Assembly: GCA_045123075.1 (NCBI GenBank)
Contig: JBGVIJ010000075.1
Location: 3,842 to 67,841 of the forward strand
Source: JAHHUH01 sp045123075
GTDB lineage: Bacteria; Bacillota; Negativicutes; Acidaminococcales; Acidaminococcaceae
Reading direction: 5' to 3'
Length of the DNA: 64,000 nucleotides
Under the pieces are notes generated by a model. The model saw nothing but the letters and a program-made list of their open reading frames with translations. It was not told where the DNA came from and did no database searches. The translations under genes and the position numbers were made by a program. This document shows positions 34,743 to 43,022 of this stretch, in pieces; position 1 is the first letter of the stretch, and the number at the start of each line of letters is the position of its first letter.

Positions 34743-36338
34743 ATGATGAGCGATAACAATAAATTTTTAAAGGGTACGCTTATTTTGGCTGTGTCTAGCG
34801 TCGTTGTAAAAGTCATCGGCTCTTTGAACTGGATTATCCTGTCACAAGTTTTAGGTGGCGAAGGCATTGGCTTATACCAAATGGGCTTCCCCATTTATTT
34901 GATGGCGATTACAGTTTCCAGTGCAGGTATTCCCGTAGCAATCTCCATTATTACTGCGGAAAAACTTGCCAATAAAGATTACCGTGGCGCCAAAAGGGTT
35001 TTTAGTGTTTCTCTAAGATTACTTTTAATAAGTGGTTTAGTGTTTTCTTCAGCACTGTTCTTTGGGGCAGGCTGGTTAATTGAAAATCAATATATTCGTG
35101 ACGCCAGAGCATATTATTCTATCATCGCACTGGCTCCGGCGGTGTTTTTCGTAACTTTCCTGGCTAGCTTCCGTGGTTATTTGCAAGGTTGGCAAATCAT
35201 GACACCTACTGCTGTCTCCGAAGTTGTGGAACAGCTCATGCGCGTAATTACCATGCTCGTTTTTGCAGATATGTTCTTGCCTTACGGTTTGGCTTATGCT
35301 GCGGGCGGTGCAAGTATGGGCGCAGGCGTAGGTGCGTTTTGTGCGTTGCTTGTTCTTATTTGGTTCTACGCTCGTTTGAAACGTAAATTCCAAGAAGAGA
35401 TTAACGCCCAAGACGACAGCGCTCCTGTGGAATCTGCTGGTAGCATTATCAAACGCTTGTTGAAGTTGGCGTTGCCTGTTTCATTGTCCAGCTTGATGCT
35501 TCCCATCGGTGCGAACCTTGACCTTTTAATCGTGCCTCAACGTTTGGAAGTAGCAGGTTTTGACGTGCGTGTTGCTACAGAATTTTTCGGTTACCTTACC
35601 GGTATGGCAGTGCCTCTCGTAAATTTGGCTACCATCTTTACGGCGGCAATGACTATTAGTTTGGTGCCTGCAATTTCTGAATCTAGAGCTTTAGATGATT
35701 TCGCTGCCATTCGCGACAAAATTCGTATTGGTTTTAGGGTTGCGATGATTATTAGCTTCCCCTGCTTTGTGGGTTTATTCTTCTTGGCAGAAAAGGTTGC
35801 TGCTTTAATTTACAATGCTCCTGGTGCAGCAGGTGCCATCCAAACGATGAGTGCAGGCATTTTGTTCTTAGGCTTGCACCAAATTAGTACAGGCATCCTG
35901 CAAGGCTTGAAGCATACTGCTATTCCCGTAATCAATATGGTGATTGCAGGCGTGGTTAAAGTAGTGCTTAGCTGGTGGCTCACTGCTATTCCTGAACTTG
36001 GAGTAAAAGGTGCGGCTTTGGCTACCGTGGCAGATTTTGCCGTGGCGGCGCTTATCAATATGGTTTTCATTTATAAATTCACTGGCTTCTGTATGACTTT
36101 TGGTAGTGTGGCGAAACCCTTGCTTGCTTCTACCATTATGGGTGGCGTAATTTTCGTAGTGCTTCATTTTACAGAAAATCTTGGAGCGTGGGCGATTTTC
36201 TTCGCTATGGCGGCAGCAGTCCCCACTTATGCGGTGTCCCTTTTGGCTTGTGGTGGTTTACGTGAAGAAGATCTGGAACGTATTCCTTTCATTGGTCGCA
36301 GAATTTTAGCCTTAGGTCAACGTCTTGGCATATTTTAA
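34743..36338 (+). CDS. Polysaccharide/lipid flippase, SpoVB/MATE-like (MOP superfamily)
   Basis: 531 residues with about 14 hydrophobic helices. It begins FLKGTLILAVSSVVVKVIGS and has GEGIGLYQMGFPIYL and ASFRGYLQGWQIMTPTA, which place it in the SpoVB/YtgP group that transfers lipid-linked wall or polysaccharide precursors across the membrane (lipid II flippase activity is possible). Two adjacent ATGs (34743, 34746) are plausible, with an upstream GTG at 34731 less so. A single-gene unit closed by a terminator shared with purC. Confidence 0.88.
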   Translation: MMSDNNKFLKGTLILAVSSVVVKVIGSLNWIILSQVLGGEGIGLYQMGFPIYLMAITVSSAGIPVAISIITAEKLANKDYRGAKRVFSVSLRLLLISGLVFSSALFFGAGWLIENQYIRDARAYYSIIALAPAVFFVTFLASFRGYLQGWQIMTPTAVSEVVEQLMRVITMLVFADMFLPYGLAYAAGGASMGAGVGAFCALLVLIWFYARLKRKFQEEINAQDDSAPVESAGSIIKRLLKLALPVSLSSLMLPIGANLDLLIVPQRLEVAGFDVRVATEFFGYLTGMAVPLVNLATIFTAAMTISLVPAISESRALDDFAAIRDKIRIGFRVAMIISFPCFVGLFFLAEKVAALIYNAPGAAGAIQTMSAGILFLGLHQISTGILQGLKHTAIPVINMVIAGVVKVVLSWWLTAIPELGVKGAALATVADFAVAALINMVFIYKFTGFCMTFGSVAKPLLASTIMGGVIFVVLHFTENLGAWAIFFAMAAAVPTYAVSLLACGGLREEDLERIPFIGRRILALGQRLGIF

Positions 36339-36345
36339 GAAACAA

Positions 36346-36385
36346 AAAGAGCGTTAATCTGAAAAGATTAACGCTCTTACTTTTT
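36346..36385. terminator. Bidirectional terminator
   Basis: AAGAGCGTTAATCT and AGATTAACGCTCTT pair perfectly around GAAA with flanking A and T runs. It lies between convergent flippase and purC genes. Confidence 0.88.
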
Positions 36386-36395
36386 TAGTAGCTAA

Positions 36396-37079
36396 TTATT
36401 TGCCGAGAATCATAGCGGTCAAATCCATAGGATCAACAATTTTGCCGTCTTTGTAAACGCGCATGTTGCCGCTTGCGATTTCGTCGATGAGGATTACTTC
36501 ATCGTTGTTGTAGCCAAATTCGAATTTGATGTCATAAAGGTCAAGACCTTTTTTAGCCAATTCGTCAGCTACGATGCGGGTGATTTTCAAGGTTTGAGCT
36601 TTCATGCTTTCGAACATTTCACGGCTCATAACACCCAATGCTTCCAAACCTTCGCAGGTTACCAGCGGGTCACCTTTTGCGTCGTTTTTGAAGGTGCATT
36701 CTACATAACCGCCGGGCAATTCAGTACCGTCAGTAATGTAATCGCCATAACGACGAATGAAGCTGCCGGTTGCTTTCAAACGGCAGATAACTTCCAAGCC
36801 TTTACCGAAAACTTTTGCAGGAAGAACTTCCATGGTAGCTTCTTCTACGTTAGCAGATACATAGTGGGTTTTAATGCCAGCTTCTTTGAGAACTTCAAAG
36901 AAAAGGATAGAAGTTTCCAAGTTTGCTCTGCCGATGCCTTCGATGGTGAGGCCTACAGTGTTTTCGCCCGGATCAAAAACGCCGTCTTTGCCGGTGCAAT
37001 CATCTTTAAATTTCAACAGTACGTTACCGTTTTCCAATTGGTAAACGTCTTTGGTTTTGCCAGAATAAAGTTTTTCCAT
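36396..37079 (-). CDS. purC: Phosphoribosylaminoimidazole-succinocarboxamide synthase
   Basis: SAICAR synthase of purine biosynthesis, joining CAIR and aspartate with ATP. 227 residues, short monofunctional type. YSGKTKDVYQLENGNVLLKFKD at the start is the ATP-binding region, followed by RRYGDYITDGTELPGG and YDIKFEFGY, with DEIASGNMR near the C-terminus. GAAAGGAAG precedes the ATG. It stands alone, not in a pur operon. PurR (7485) is a likely regulator by analogy, but no clear operator was seen. Confidence 0.96.
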   Translation of the reverse strand: MEKLYSGKTKDVYQLENGNVLLKFKDDCTGKDGVFDPGENTVGLTIEGIGRANLETSILFFEVLKEAGIKTHYVSANVEEATMEVLPAKVFGKGLEVICRLKATGSFIRRYGDYITDGTELPGGYVECTFKNDAKGDPLVTCEGLEALGVMSREMFESMKAQTLKITRIVADELAKKGLDLYDIKFEFGYNNDEVILIDEIASGNMRVYKDGKIVDPMDLTAMILGK

Positions 37080-37213
37080 TTAACACAACTTCCTTTCGTT
37101 GTTTTATAAAACTGTTCCATAGAAATATTACCACAAAGTTTTTTATAGCTCAACAATTTTTTATCTGATATTTTTCTGAATTTTTCAGAGAATGTTCGGG
37201 TTTTCAAAAACTG

Positions 37214-37241
37214 TTTACAATTTGAAATGTGAAAATATTAT
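37214..37241 (+). promoter_or_regulatory. Possible promoter of the GltD-like gene
   Basis: TTTACA (37214-37219) and TATTAT (37236-37241) with a 16-base spacer. A consensus TATAAT at 37241-37246 is also present but without a well-spaced -35. Confidence 0.4.
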
Positions 37242-37276
37242 ATAATGCAGGTAGGATATAAAGGAGGCTTGATATT

Positions 37277-38401
37277 ATGTTGAAAAAGGCCGTTTATAAT
37301 AGAGAAGATTTTTTGAAGCTTAACAATCTGCCGCAACGTTTACGCATTTGGGCAGAAGACACCGAGCTGGAAGATTTTGTTCGTGACGAGGCGTTTTATC
37401 ATAGGGATTTACCTCGTAAAGCACCGATGGCGTTGAAGCCTTTGAAGGTTGCTGTAATTGGTAGCGGTCCTGCAGGTTTGGGTTGTGCTGATCAATTGCG
37501 TAGGCTTGGCTACGATGTGACTGTCTTCGAGCGGGACGATAGACCCGGCGGTCTCTTGATGTATGGAGTTCCTAATATAAAATTGCCCAAAGATTTACTG
37601 ATGGACAAGATTATGGACTTGCAAGCGCAAGGCGTAAAGTTCGAACTTAATTGGGAACTGAATTCCTCTGAAGATTTTGATAAACTGCAAAAAGATTTTT
37701 CTGCAGTGGTTTTGTGTGTTGGTGGGCGCAAGGCAAAAAGTTTGCCCGGTGTTCAAGTAGATAATAAACAAATTTTCCACGCCAAAGATTTCTTGACGGA
37801 AGTAACCAAGGATATGCTTAACGGAACTGAGGTGGCGAACCTTAAAGGTAAAGACGTGGTAATCATTGGTGGCGGCGATACCGGTGTTGATTGCGCGGCT
37901 ATCGCAATTGCTCAAGGTGCGAGAACTGTTCATCAACTGGAAATGCAAGACTGTGATGCAACTGCCAATAGCGCTAGAGACAATTTGTGTAACATTGTCA
38001 TTGGCGATTACACCATCTCTTATGGAACCATGATGAAACGTTTGCTTCGTGATGAAGAAGGCAAGCTGAAAGCAGTGGAAATTGCTCAAGTGGAATGGCG
38101 CAGTGAAAGAAGTGGTGCGTTGCCTGATGCTATGGAAGTTCTTGGCAGTGAAAAACTTTTGCGAGCACAAGTGTTGATTCTGGCTCTGGGCTTTAGCGGT
38201 CCGGAAGATGAAATTTTTGAAGCTTGTGGCGTAAAACGTTCTCCCGCAGGAATGCTTGCTGATGGTGGCGAATACTTTACCACCAGTAAAGAAGGCGTCT
38301 TCGCTGCCGGTGATGCCCGTCGTGGAAGTGGCATTGTAGCGTGGGCATTCACCGAGGGTCGTAACGCTGCTATGAAATGTGCTGAATACTTGTGCAGATA
38401 A
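37277..38401 (+). CDS. GltD-like FAD/NAD(P) oxidoreductase lacking the N-terminal Fe-S module
   Basis: 374 residues. FAD-binding AVIGSGPAGLGCADQLRRLG (about residues 57-76) with the GltD hallmark RPGGLLMYGVPNIKLPKD, then the NAD(P) dinucleotide fold VVIIGGGDTGVDCAAIA and the final FAAGDARRGSGIVAWA. This is the glutamate-synthase small-subunit fold. The usual N-terminal cysteine cluster that ligates 4Fe-4S is absent: the first 50 residues contain no Cys. No gltB is next to it. It may pass electrons between NAD(P)H and a partner such as ferredoxin. Confidence 0.82.
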   Translation: MLKKAVYNREDFLKLNNLPQRLRIWAEDTELEDFVRDEAFYHRDLPRKAPMALKPLKVAVIGSGPAGLGCADQLRRLGYDVTVFERDDRPGGLLMYGVPNIKLPKDLLMDKIMDLQAQGVKFELNWELNSSEDFDKLQKDFSAVVLCVGGRKAKSLPGVQVDNKQIFHAKDFLTEVTKDMLNGTEVANLKGKDVVIIGGGDTGVDCAAIAIAQGARTVHQLEMQDCDATANSARDNLCNIVIGDYTISYGTMMKRLLRDEEGKLKAVEIAQVEWRSERSGALPDAMEVLGSEKLLRAQVLILALGFSGPEDEIFEACGVKRSPAGMLADGGEYFTTSKEGVFAAGDARRGSGIVAWAFTEGRNAAMKCAEYLCR

Positions 38402-38424
38402 AGAAAATAAATACTAAAAATTAT

Positions 38425-38464
38425 AGGAAGTTGCCTATTTAAATGGTAGGCAGCTTCCTTTTTT
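38425..38464 (+). terminator. Terminator
   Basis: AGGAAGTTGCCTA pairs with TAGGCAGCTTCCT (one G-U pair) around a 9-base loop, followed by TTTTT. It overlaps the next promoter's -35 box. Confidence 0.8.
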
Positions 38465-38492
38465 GACATAATAGCGTCCTTCGTGTTAAAAT
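38463..38492 (+). promoter_or_regulatory. Promoter of the 3D-domain/rnmV/ksgA operon
   Basis: Consensus TTGACA (38463-38468), an 18-base spacer and TAAAAT (38487-38492) with an extended -10 TGT before it. Confidence 0.65.
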
Positions 38493-38518
38493 CATTAGGT
38501 TATAACAGGAGGATAGAT

Positions 38519-39184
38519 ATGTTATCTAAAAAATTGCAACACTGCTTAGGCATCCTGCTCTGCGTCATGCTGGCAGTTCCCTTTTTGGTAGGCTTTGATA
38601 AAGCTAAAAAAGTTACCGTAATTAGTGATGAGATTACTTACGTTGAACAAAACGTACCTATGAATGTGGAATACATTTATGATGAAAACGTTGCTAAAGG
38701 CATCGACACTGTAGAAGTAGAAGGTAAAGTTGGTAGAGAACGCGTTGTCTATAAGACTTATGTTGCTGCTGACGGTAGTACTAAAGCTAAGGTGATGAAT
38801 CGTGAATGTTTGGTAGCACCTATAACAAAAGTTGTACGTGTGGGCACCGCTCCCAGCGTAAAAACTAAGGACGGCTTTAAACGTTATAAAAAGAAAATGA
38901 CCGTACAAGCTACTGCGTACTGGACTCATGATCCTGTAGATGCAAGCGGTACTGGTATTGCTTATGATGGTACTCCGGCAGTTCCCTATAAAACTATCGC
39001 CGTAGATCCTAAAGTTATTCCCTTGCAATCCCAAGTTTATATTCCTGGCATTGGCCAAGTTAGAGCTAACGATACCGGTAGTGCTATTAAAGGAAAAATC
39101 ATAGATATTGCAATGGATAGCCGTAACGCTGCTTGGGACTGGGGCAGACGCAACATCGAAATTTATATTTTAGACGAAAAATGA
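38519..39184 (+). CDS. YabE-like secreted protein with G5-like and 3D domains
   Basis: 221 residues. An N-terminal hydrophobic signal or anchor (LGILLCVMLAVPFLVGF), a G5-like region (about residues 35-105, with EVEGKVGRERVVYKTYV), and a C-terminal 3D domain with three catalytic-type Asp residues (PYKTIAVDPKVIPL, ANDTGSAIKGKIIDIAMD). The 3D barrel is shared with MltA-type lytic transglycosylases, so peptidoglycan cleavage is the likely role. The ATG at 38519 has AGGAGG 6 bases upstream. The order yabE-rnmV-ksgA is the classic Firmicute arrangement. Confidence 0.9.
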   Translation: MLSKKLQHCLGILLCVMLAVPFLVGFDKAKKVTVISDEITYVEQNVPMNVEYIYDENVAKGIDTVEVEGKVGRERVVYKTYVAADGSTKAKVMNRECLVAPITKVVRVGTAPSVKTKDGFKRYKKKMTVQATAYWTHDPVDASGTGIAYDGTPAVPYKTIAVDPKVIPLQSQVYIPGIGQVRANDTGSAIKGKIIDIAMDSRNAAWDWGRRNIEIYILDEK

Positions 39185-39205
39185 TTTAGAAGTGAGGAAC
39201 AAACT

Positions 39206-39742
39206 TTGCTGAAAGAAGTTCTTGTTGTAGAAGGCAAAATGGATACTGTTGCCATTAAAAAGGCATTGGAAGCAGATACCATTGAAACTGGTGGCTTTAC
39301 TCTTGCACCCCACACCTTGCGTCAAATTGCAGCGGCTTACGAAAAACGTGGCATCATCATTTTGACTGACCCTGATGGTGCAGGTGAGCGTATTCGTAAG
39401 TTTTTGACAGAGCGTTTCCCTAACGCAGGTCAAGCCTTTATTCCTAAAGTGCAAGCTACCGCTAACAATGATGTTGGTATCGAGCAAGCTCAACCGGAAG
39501 CAATCTTGGCAGCATTGGCAAAAGTTCGCCATCACGAATACAAGCCTAACCAAGAATTTACTATGCAAGATTTGTTTAAAAACGATTTGAACGGAAGCGA
39601 AGCAGCAGTTGCTCGTCGTGATGCCCTTGGTGCAGAATTGGGCATTGGTTACGGTAACGCTAAACGCTTTTTGGAACGTTTAAATCATTACGGCGTAACT
39701 CGCGTTGAATTTGAAGTCGCATTGGCAAAGATAGGAGAATAA
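39206..39742 (+). CDS. rnmV: Ribonuclease M5 (5S rRNA maturation)
   Basis: 178 residues with a TOPRIM domain: KEVLVVEGKMDTVAIKKAL (catalytic Glu) and IIILTDPDGAGERIRKFL (DxD). RNase M5 trims 5S rRNA precursor in Firmicutes. Start codon is TTG at 39206, with GTGAGGA about 8 bases upstream; no ATG or GTG is suitable. It precedes ksgA by 4 bases. Confidence 0.93.
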   Translation: MLKEVLVVEGKMDTVAIKKALEADTIETGGFTLAPHTLRQIAAAYEKRGIIILTDPDGAGERIRKFLTERFPNAGQAFIPKVQATANNDVGIEQAQPEAILAALAKVRHHEYKPNQEFTMQDLFKNDLNGSEAAVARRDALGAELGIGYGNAKRFLERLNHYGVTRVEFEVALAKIGE

Positions 39743-39746
39743 ATTT

Positions 39747-40598
39747 ATGCAGCATCCCGTAATTGCATCTCCCCAAGTTACGAACCACATCCTGCACAAG
39801 TTTAAATTGCGTGCGGATAAAAAATTGGGGCAAAACTTTTTAATTGATGAAGATATTGTTCGTCGCATTGTGGAAGCGGCAGAACTTACGACCGAAGACA
39901 CCGTTTTAGAAGTTGGCCCCGGTATTGGCACTCTTACCCAAGGTTTGGCAGAAAGTGGTGCTCAAGTAGTAGCCGTAGAATTGGACAAACGCTTGCTTCC
40001 CGTACTGGATACTACCCTCGAAGGCTACGACAATGTACGCATTGTACCTGGAGATATTTTAAAAGTTGATATTATGAAAGAAGTTGGCACTGAAAATTTC
40101 AAATGCTGCGCTAACTTGCCTTACTATATTACAACTCCCATTATTTTTGCGATTTTGGAAAAACGCTTACCCATGGAACGCCTTGTTGTCATGGTGCAAA
40201 AAGAAGTGGCAGAACGTATGGCGGCGAAACCCGGTGGTCGTGATTACGGTGCACTTTCCGTAGCAATTCAATATTACACTGAACCGGAAATTGCTTTCAT
40301 CGTACCGCCTACTAGCTTTATTCCTGCTCCTGCAGTAGATAGCGCAGTAATCGTGTGCAAACGTAGGGCGAAACCTCCCGTGGAAGTTTGTGACGAAGCA
40401 TTGTTCTTTAGAGTTGTAAAAGCTGCTTTTTCCTTGCGTAGAAAAATGCTCAACAACGCGCTGAAGAATATGGGAATTAACGGTGAAAAGGTTGCACAAT
40501 GGTGCGAGCTTGCCGGCATTGACGGTAAACGCCGTGGTGAAACTTTAACTTTAGAAGATTTTGCTGCGTTGACTAATACTTTTAACCAAATTAAATAA
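39747..40598 (+). CDS. rsmA: 16S rRNA (adenine1518/1519-N6) dimethyltransferase
   Basis: KsgA dimethylates two adjacent adenines near the 3' end of 16S rRNA during small-subunit assembly. KKLGQNFLIDEDIV, the SAM motif EVGPGIGTLT, and the catalytic NLPYYITTPI are intact. 283 residues is standard. It completes the operon with the 3D-domain gene and rnmV. A terminator follows. Confidence 0.97.
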   Translation: MQHPVIASPQVTNHILHKFKLRADKKLGQNFLIDEDIVRRIVEAAELTTEDTVLEVGPGIGTLTQGLAESGAQVVAVELDKRLLPVLDTTLEGYDNVRIVPGDILKVDIMKEVGTENFKCCANLPYYITTPIIFAILEKRLPMERLVVMVQKEVAERMAAKPGGRDYGALSVAIQYYTEPEIAFIVPPTSFIPAPAVDSAVIVCKRRAKPPVEVCDEALFFRVVKAAFSLRRKMLNNALKNMGINGEKVAQWCELAGIDGKRRGETLTLEDFAALTNTFNQIK

Positions 40599-40620
40599 AA
40601 GTAAAGATTATGCTAACTTT

Positions 40621-40647
40621 GAGACTGGCTTTGCCAGTCTCTTTTTT
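40621..40647 (+). terminator. Terminator of the rnmV-ksgA operon
   Basis: GAGACTGGC and GCCAGTCTC pair perfectly around TTT... followed by T6. Confidence 0.88.
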
Positions 40648-40703
40648 AATTGTTGTGTTTAAATATTGAGTTAAAGGAAAATGTATATAATTTGTGAAAT
40701 AAT

Positions 40704-40712
40704 TGTTATAAT
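40704..40712 (+). promoter_or_regulatory. Extended -10 element before the OmpP1 gene
   Basis: TGTTATAAT is an extended -10 sequence 57 bases upstream of the start codon. No convincing -35 is seen. Confidence 0.4.
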
Positions 40713-40768
40713 GCTAACGTCTATGTTTGTCTATTTAAAAAGAGAAATTTTTTGAGAGGTGTAATATT

Positions 40769-42070
40769 ATGAAAAAACATTTATTGGCTTTGAGCGCAGC
40801 TGCTGTATTGCTGGCTCCTAATGCTGTAGGTGCAGAAGGCTTCTCCATCAACGAATGGTCCGCAGAAGGCTTCGGTATGGGCGGTGCTCGTATGTTTGCT
40901 GAAAACGACGCAGCTAACATGGCGTTTAACCCTGCTTCCTTGACTAAAATTAAAGGCGAAGTTGCTAAAATTTCTGCAACTTACATCAGCCCGCACGGCA
41001 AGTATGAATGTTATGATGCTAATGGAAATATTCTTGAATCTGGTCATAATAGAGTTCATCCTGCTTGGGCTCCTGGTTCTTACTATGTAAAACAAATGAA
41101 TGATAAAGAATGGTTGGGCTTTGGTGCTTACAGCCGTTTTGGTAACTCCTGTCAATTTGAACCTGGTTCTTTGCCTGGCTTTAATAATACTAGTTCCAAA
41201 CTTAATGGTATGAGCATTGGTGTTAACTACGCAAAAAAATTGGATAGCAAATGGTCTGCTTCTTTAGGTGCGGAAGTGAATTATGCGTGGTTGCAAATTG
41301 ATAAAACCGTACCGAACGGCAAAAAGTTACCTGCTGGTATGCTTGGCATAGAAGGTGTGCCTACTGATACAATGATTTCTGTATCTGGCAAAATGCAAAC
41401 TGAAGGTGAAAGCTATGCTCTCGGTTGGAATGCTGCTGCCAACTATGCTTTTGATGACAAAAATGAAATGGGTATCGTTTATCGTAGCGCTGTAAACCAC
41501 TCTATGGAAGCAAATGTCAGAGCTGATGGTTTGTTTGATGTTTTGTTCCACAATCCTACCGAAGCTTATGCGTGTGTAACTTTGCCTGAAAGTGTTATGA
41601 TTGGCTATGGTCATAAATTTAACGACAAAACCCGTGTAGAACTGAACGGTACTTGGACTCGCTGGAGCCGTTTTAATTCTATGGATATTTCCTTCAATGG
41701 TGGCGAACCTCATAAAGATGCGAAAAATTGGAAAGATGGTTGGCGCTATGCAATTGGTGTAGAACATAAACTGAGTGATAAATACTCCTTGTTGGCTGGT
41801 GCTGCTTATGATGAATCCGGCATTCCTGACTTTAGCTTAAGTGATCCGTCTGGAACTGAAGGTGCGGACTTTATGGTTCCCACTGGTACTAGAACTACCT
41901 TCACCATTGGTACCCAATACCATGATGAAAAACAAACTTTGGCATTGTCTATTGGTTATATGAAAGTTGGCGATTTGAGCATCGAAGGTGATGGTCTGAA
42001 CTATGCTGCAGCAAAAATGCACGACTCCTACACTAAATTGGTATCCATCTCCTACCAATACAACTTCTGA
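40769..42070 (+). CDS. OmpP1/FadL-family outer-membrane transport protein
   Basis: 433 residues: signal peptide (MKKHLLALSAAAVLLAP, cleavage near VGA-EG), then the family N-terminal hatch motif (EGFGMGGARMFAENDAANMAFNPASL, of which NPAS is diagnostic). About 14 beta-strands end in KLVSISYQYNF with a C-terminal Phe. FadL-type channels take up long-chain fatty acids and other hydrophobic compounds. A fatty-acid kinase pair (DegV/FakA, 52134-54632) elsewhere in the window could use them. Strong evidence for a diderm cell. GAGAGGTG precedes the ATG. Confidence 0.93.
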   Translation: MKKHLLALSAAAVLLAPNAVGAEGFSINEWSAEGFGMGGARMFAENDAANMAFNPASLTKIKGEVAKISATYISPHGKYECYDANGNILESGHNRVHPAWAPGSYYVKQMNDKEWLGFGAYSRFGNSCQFEPGSLPGFNNTSSKLNGMSIGVNYAKKLDSKWSASLGAEVNYAWLQIDKTVPNGKKLPAGMLGIEGVPTDTMISVSGKMQTEGESYALGWNAAANYAFDDKNEMGIVYRSAVNHSMEANVRADGLFDVLFHNPTEAYACVTLPESVMIGYGHKFNDKTRVELNGTWTRWSRFNSMDISFNGGEPHKDAKNWKDGWRYAIGVEHKLSDKYSLLAGAAYDESGIPDFSLSDPSGTEGADFMVPTGTRTTFTIGTQYHDEKQTLALSIGYMKVGDLSIEGDGLNYAAAKMHDSYTKLVSISYQYNF

Positions 42071-42080
42071 TTTAATCTTT

Positions 42081-42108
42081 AAAGGCGTTCCTTATGGAAC
42101 GCCTTTTT
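42081..42108 (+). terminator. Terminator of the OmpP1 gene
   Basis: AAAGGCGTTCC and GGAACGCCTTT pair perfectly around TTAT, followed by T-rich sequence. Confidence 0.88.
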
Positions 42109-42117
42109 CTTATGCAA

Positions 42118-42160
42118 GGCTCCCTCTTGAGGGAGCTGTCGGCGAAGCTGACTGAGGGGG
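42118..42160. repeat. Dispersed palindromic repeat, copy 1
   Basis: A GGCTCCCTC/GAGGGAGC hairpin is followed by a second small stem (GTCGGCGAAGCTGAC) and GAGGGGG. It matches the plan of the element at 45739. From memory, repeats of this type are common in gut Firmicutes. It lies in the gap between two transcription units. Confidence 0.7.
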
Positions 42161-42252
42161 TAACGTACTACTTTCTTGCTCCTCAACCTTTTTTGCGATA
42201 TAATAAATTCTAATACTATAAATATTTTTAAATGATATTTAAGGAGAGCAAT

Positions 42253-43002
42253 ATGGCTGTTATATTTTATTTGAGCGGCAGTGGCAATAGCCTGTACGCT
42301 GCAAGGCAGCTTGCTGAAAAATTAGAAGATTGTAGATTAGAAACCATTGGTAGTTATTTGCGTAAGCCTTACGATGTAAATGACGAAGTTGTTGGCATTG
42401 TGAGTCCTGTGTATTGTTTCGCTCTGCCGCCGATGATGGCAAAGTTTTTAGAAAAGCTTAAAGCTAAACCTAGTTACTGTTTTGGCGTGGTAACTATGGG
42501 TGGTAATCAAGGTCGTGCTTTAAAACAAATGAGCGATGCTTTGGCTGCGAAGAAGATTACATTGAATTACGCACAAACAGTGCTGATGCCGGATAACTTC
42601 TTTGGTATTCCCCAAGAAAAGCGTGTAGAGCAATTAAAGGCTGCAGAATCTGTCATTGCAAAATTTGCAGAAGAAGTTGCTGAAAGAAAAGCAGATGTTG
42701 CTTCCGTAAAAGAAGCGATGCTTTGGAAACTGTTTGGCACGTCTGCGAGCTGGTGGTATCTCAAAAATAGATTAAAGTTTGACAATATGACCGTTGACGC
42801 TACTAAATGCGTAAGCTGTGGTATCTGTGCAGAAGTTTGCCAAATGGAAAACATTACTATGGTTGATGGCAAGCCTACCTTTGGCAATAATTGTGCAAGT
42901 TGTTTAGGTTGCTTCCATTGGTGTCCGCAAAGTGCTATTAGCGCAGGCAAGCTCACCTTGGATAATGATAAACGTTATGTAAATCCCAATATAAATTTAT
43001 AA
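42253..43002 (+). CDS. EFR1-family ferredoxin (flavodoxin-like fold plus two 4Fe-4S clusters)
   Basis: 249 residues. The N-terminal flavodoxin-like domain begins FYLSGSGNSLYAARQLAEKL (FMN-binding TGNS-type loop), and the C-terminus carries two 4Fe-4S motifs, CVSCGICAEVC and CASCLGCFHWC. Such EFR1 proteins shuttle electrons in anaerobes; the partner is not identified. The ATG at 42253 is preceded by AAGGAGA at the right distance, so an earlier in-frame start at 42232 is rejected. It precedes the FAD-linked dehydrogenase by 20 bases, and the two could form an electron-transfer pair. Confidence 0.87.
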   Translation: MAVIFYLSGSGNSLYAARQLAEKLEDCRLETIGSYLRKPYDVNDEVVGIVSPVYCFALPPMMAKFLEKLKAKPSYCFGVVTMGGNQGRALKQMSDALAAKKITLNYAQTVLMPDNFFGIPQEKRVEQLKAAESVIAKFAEEVAERKADVASVKEAMLWKLFGTSASWWYLKNRLKFDNMTVDATKCVSCGICAEVCQMENITMVDGKPTFGNNCASCLGCFHWCPQSAISAGKLTLDNDKRYVNPNINL

Positions 43003-43022
43003 ATGATGAAAGGGGAAGAATA

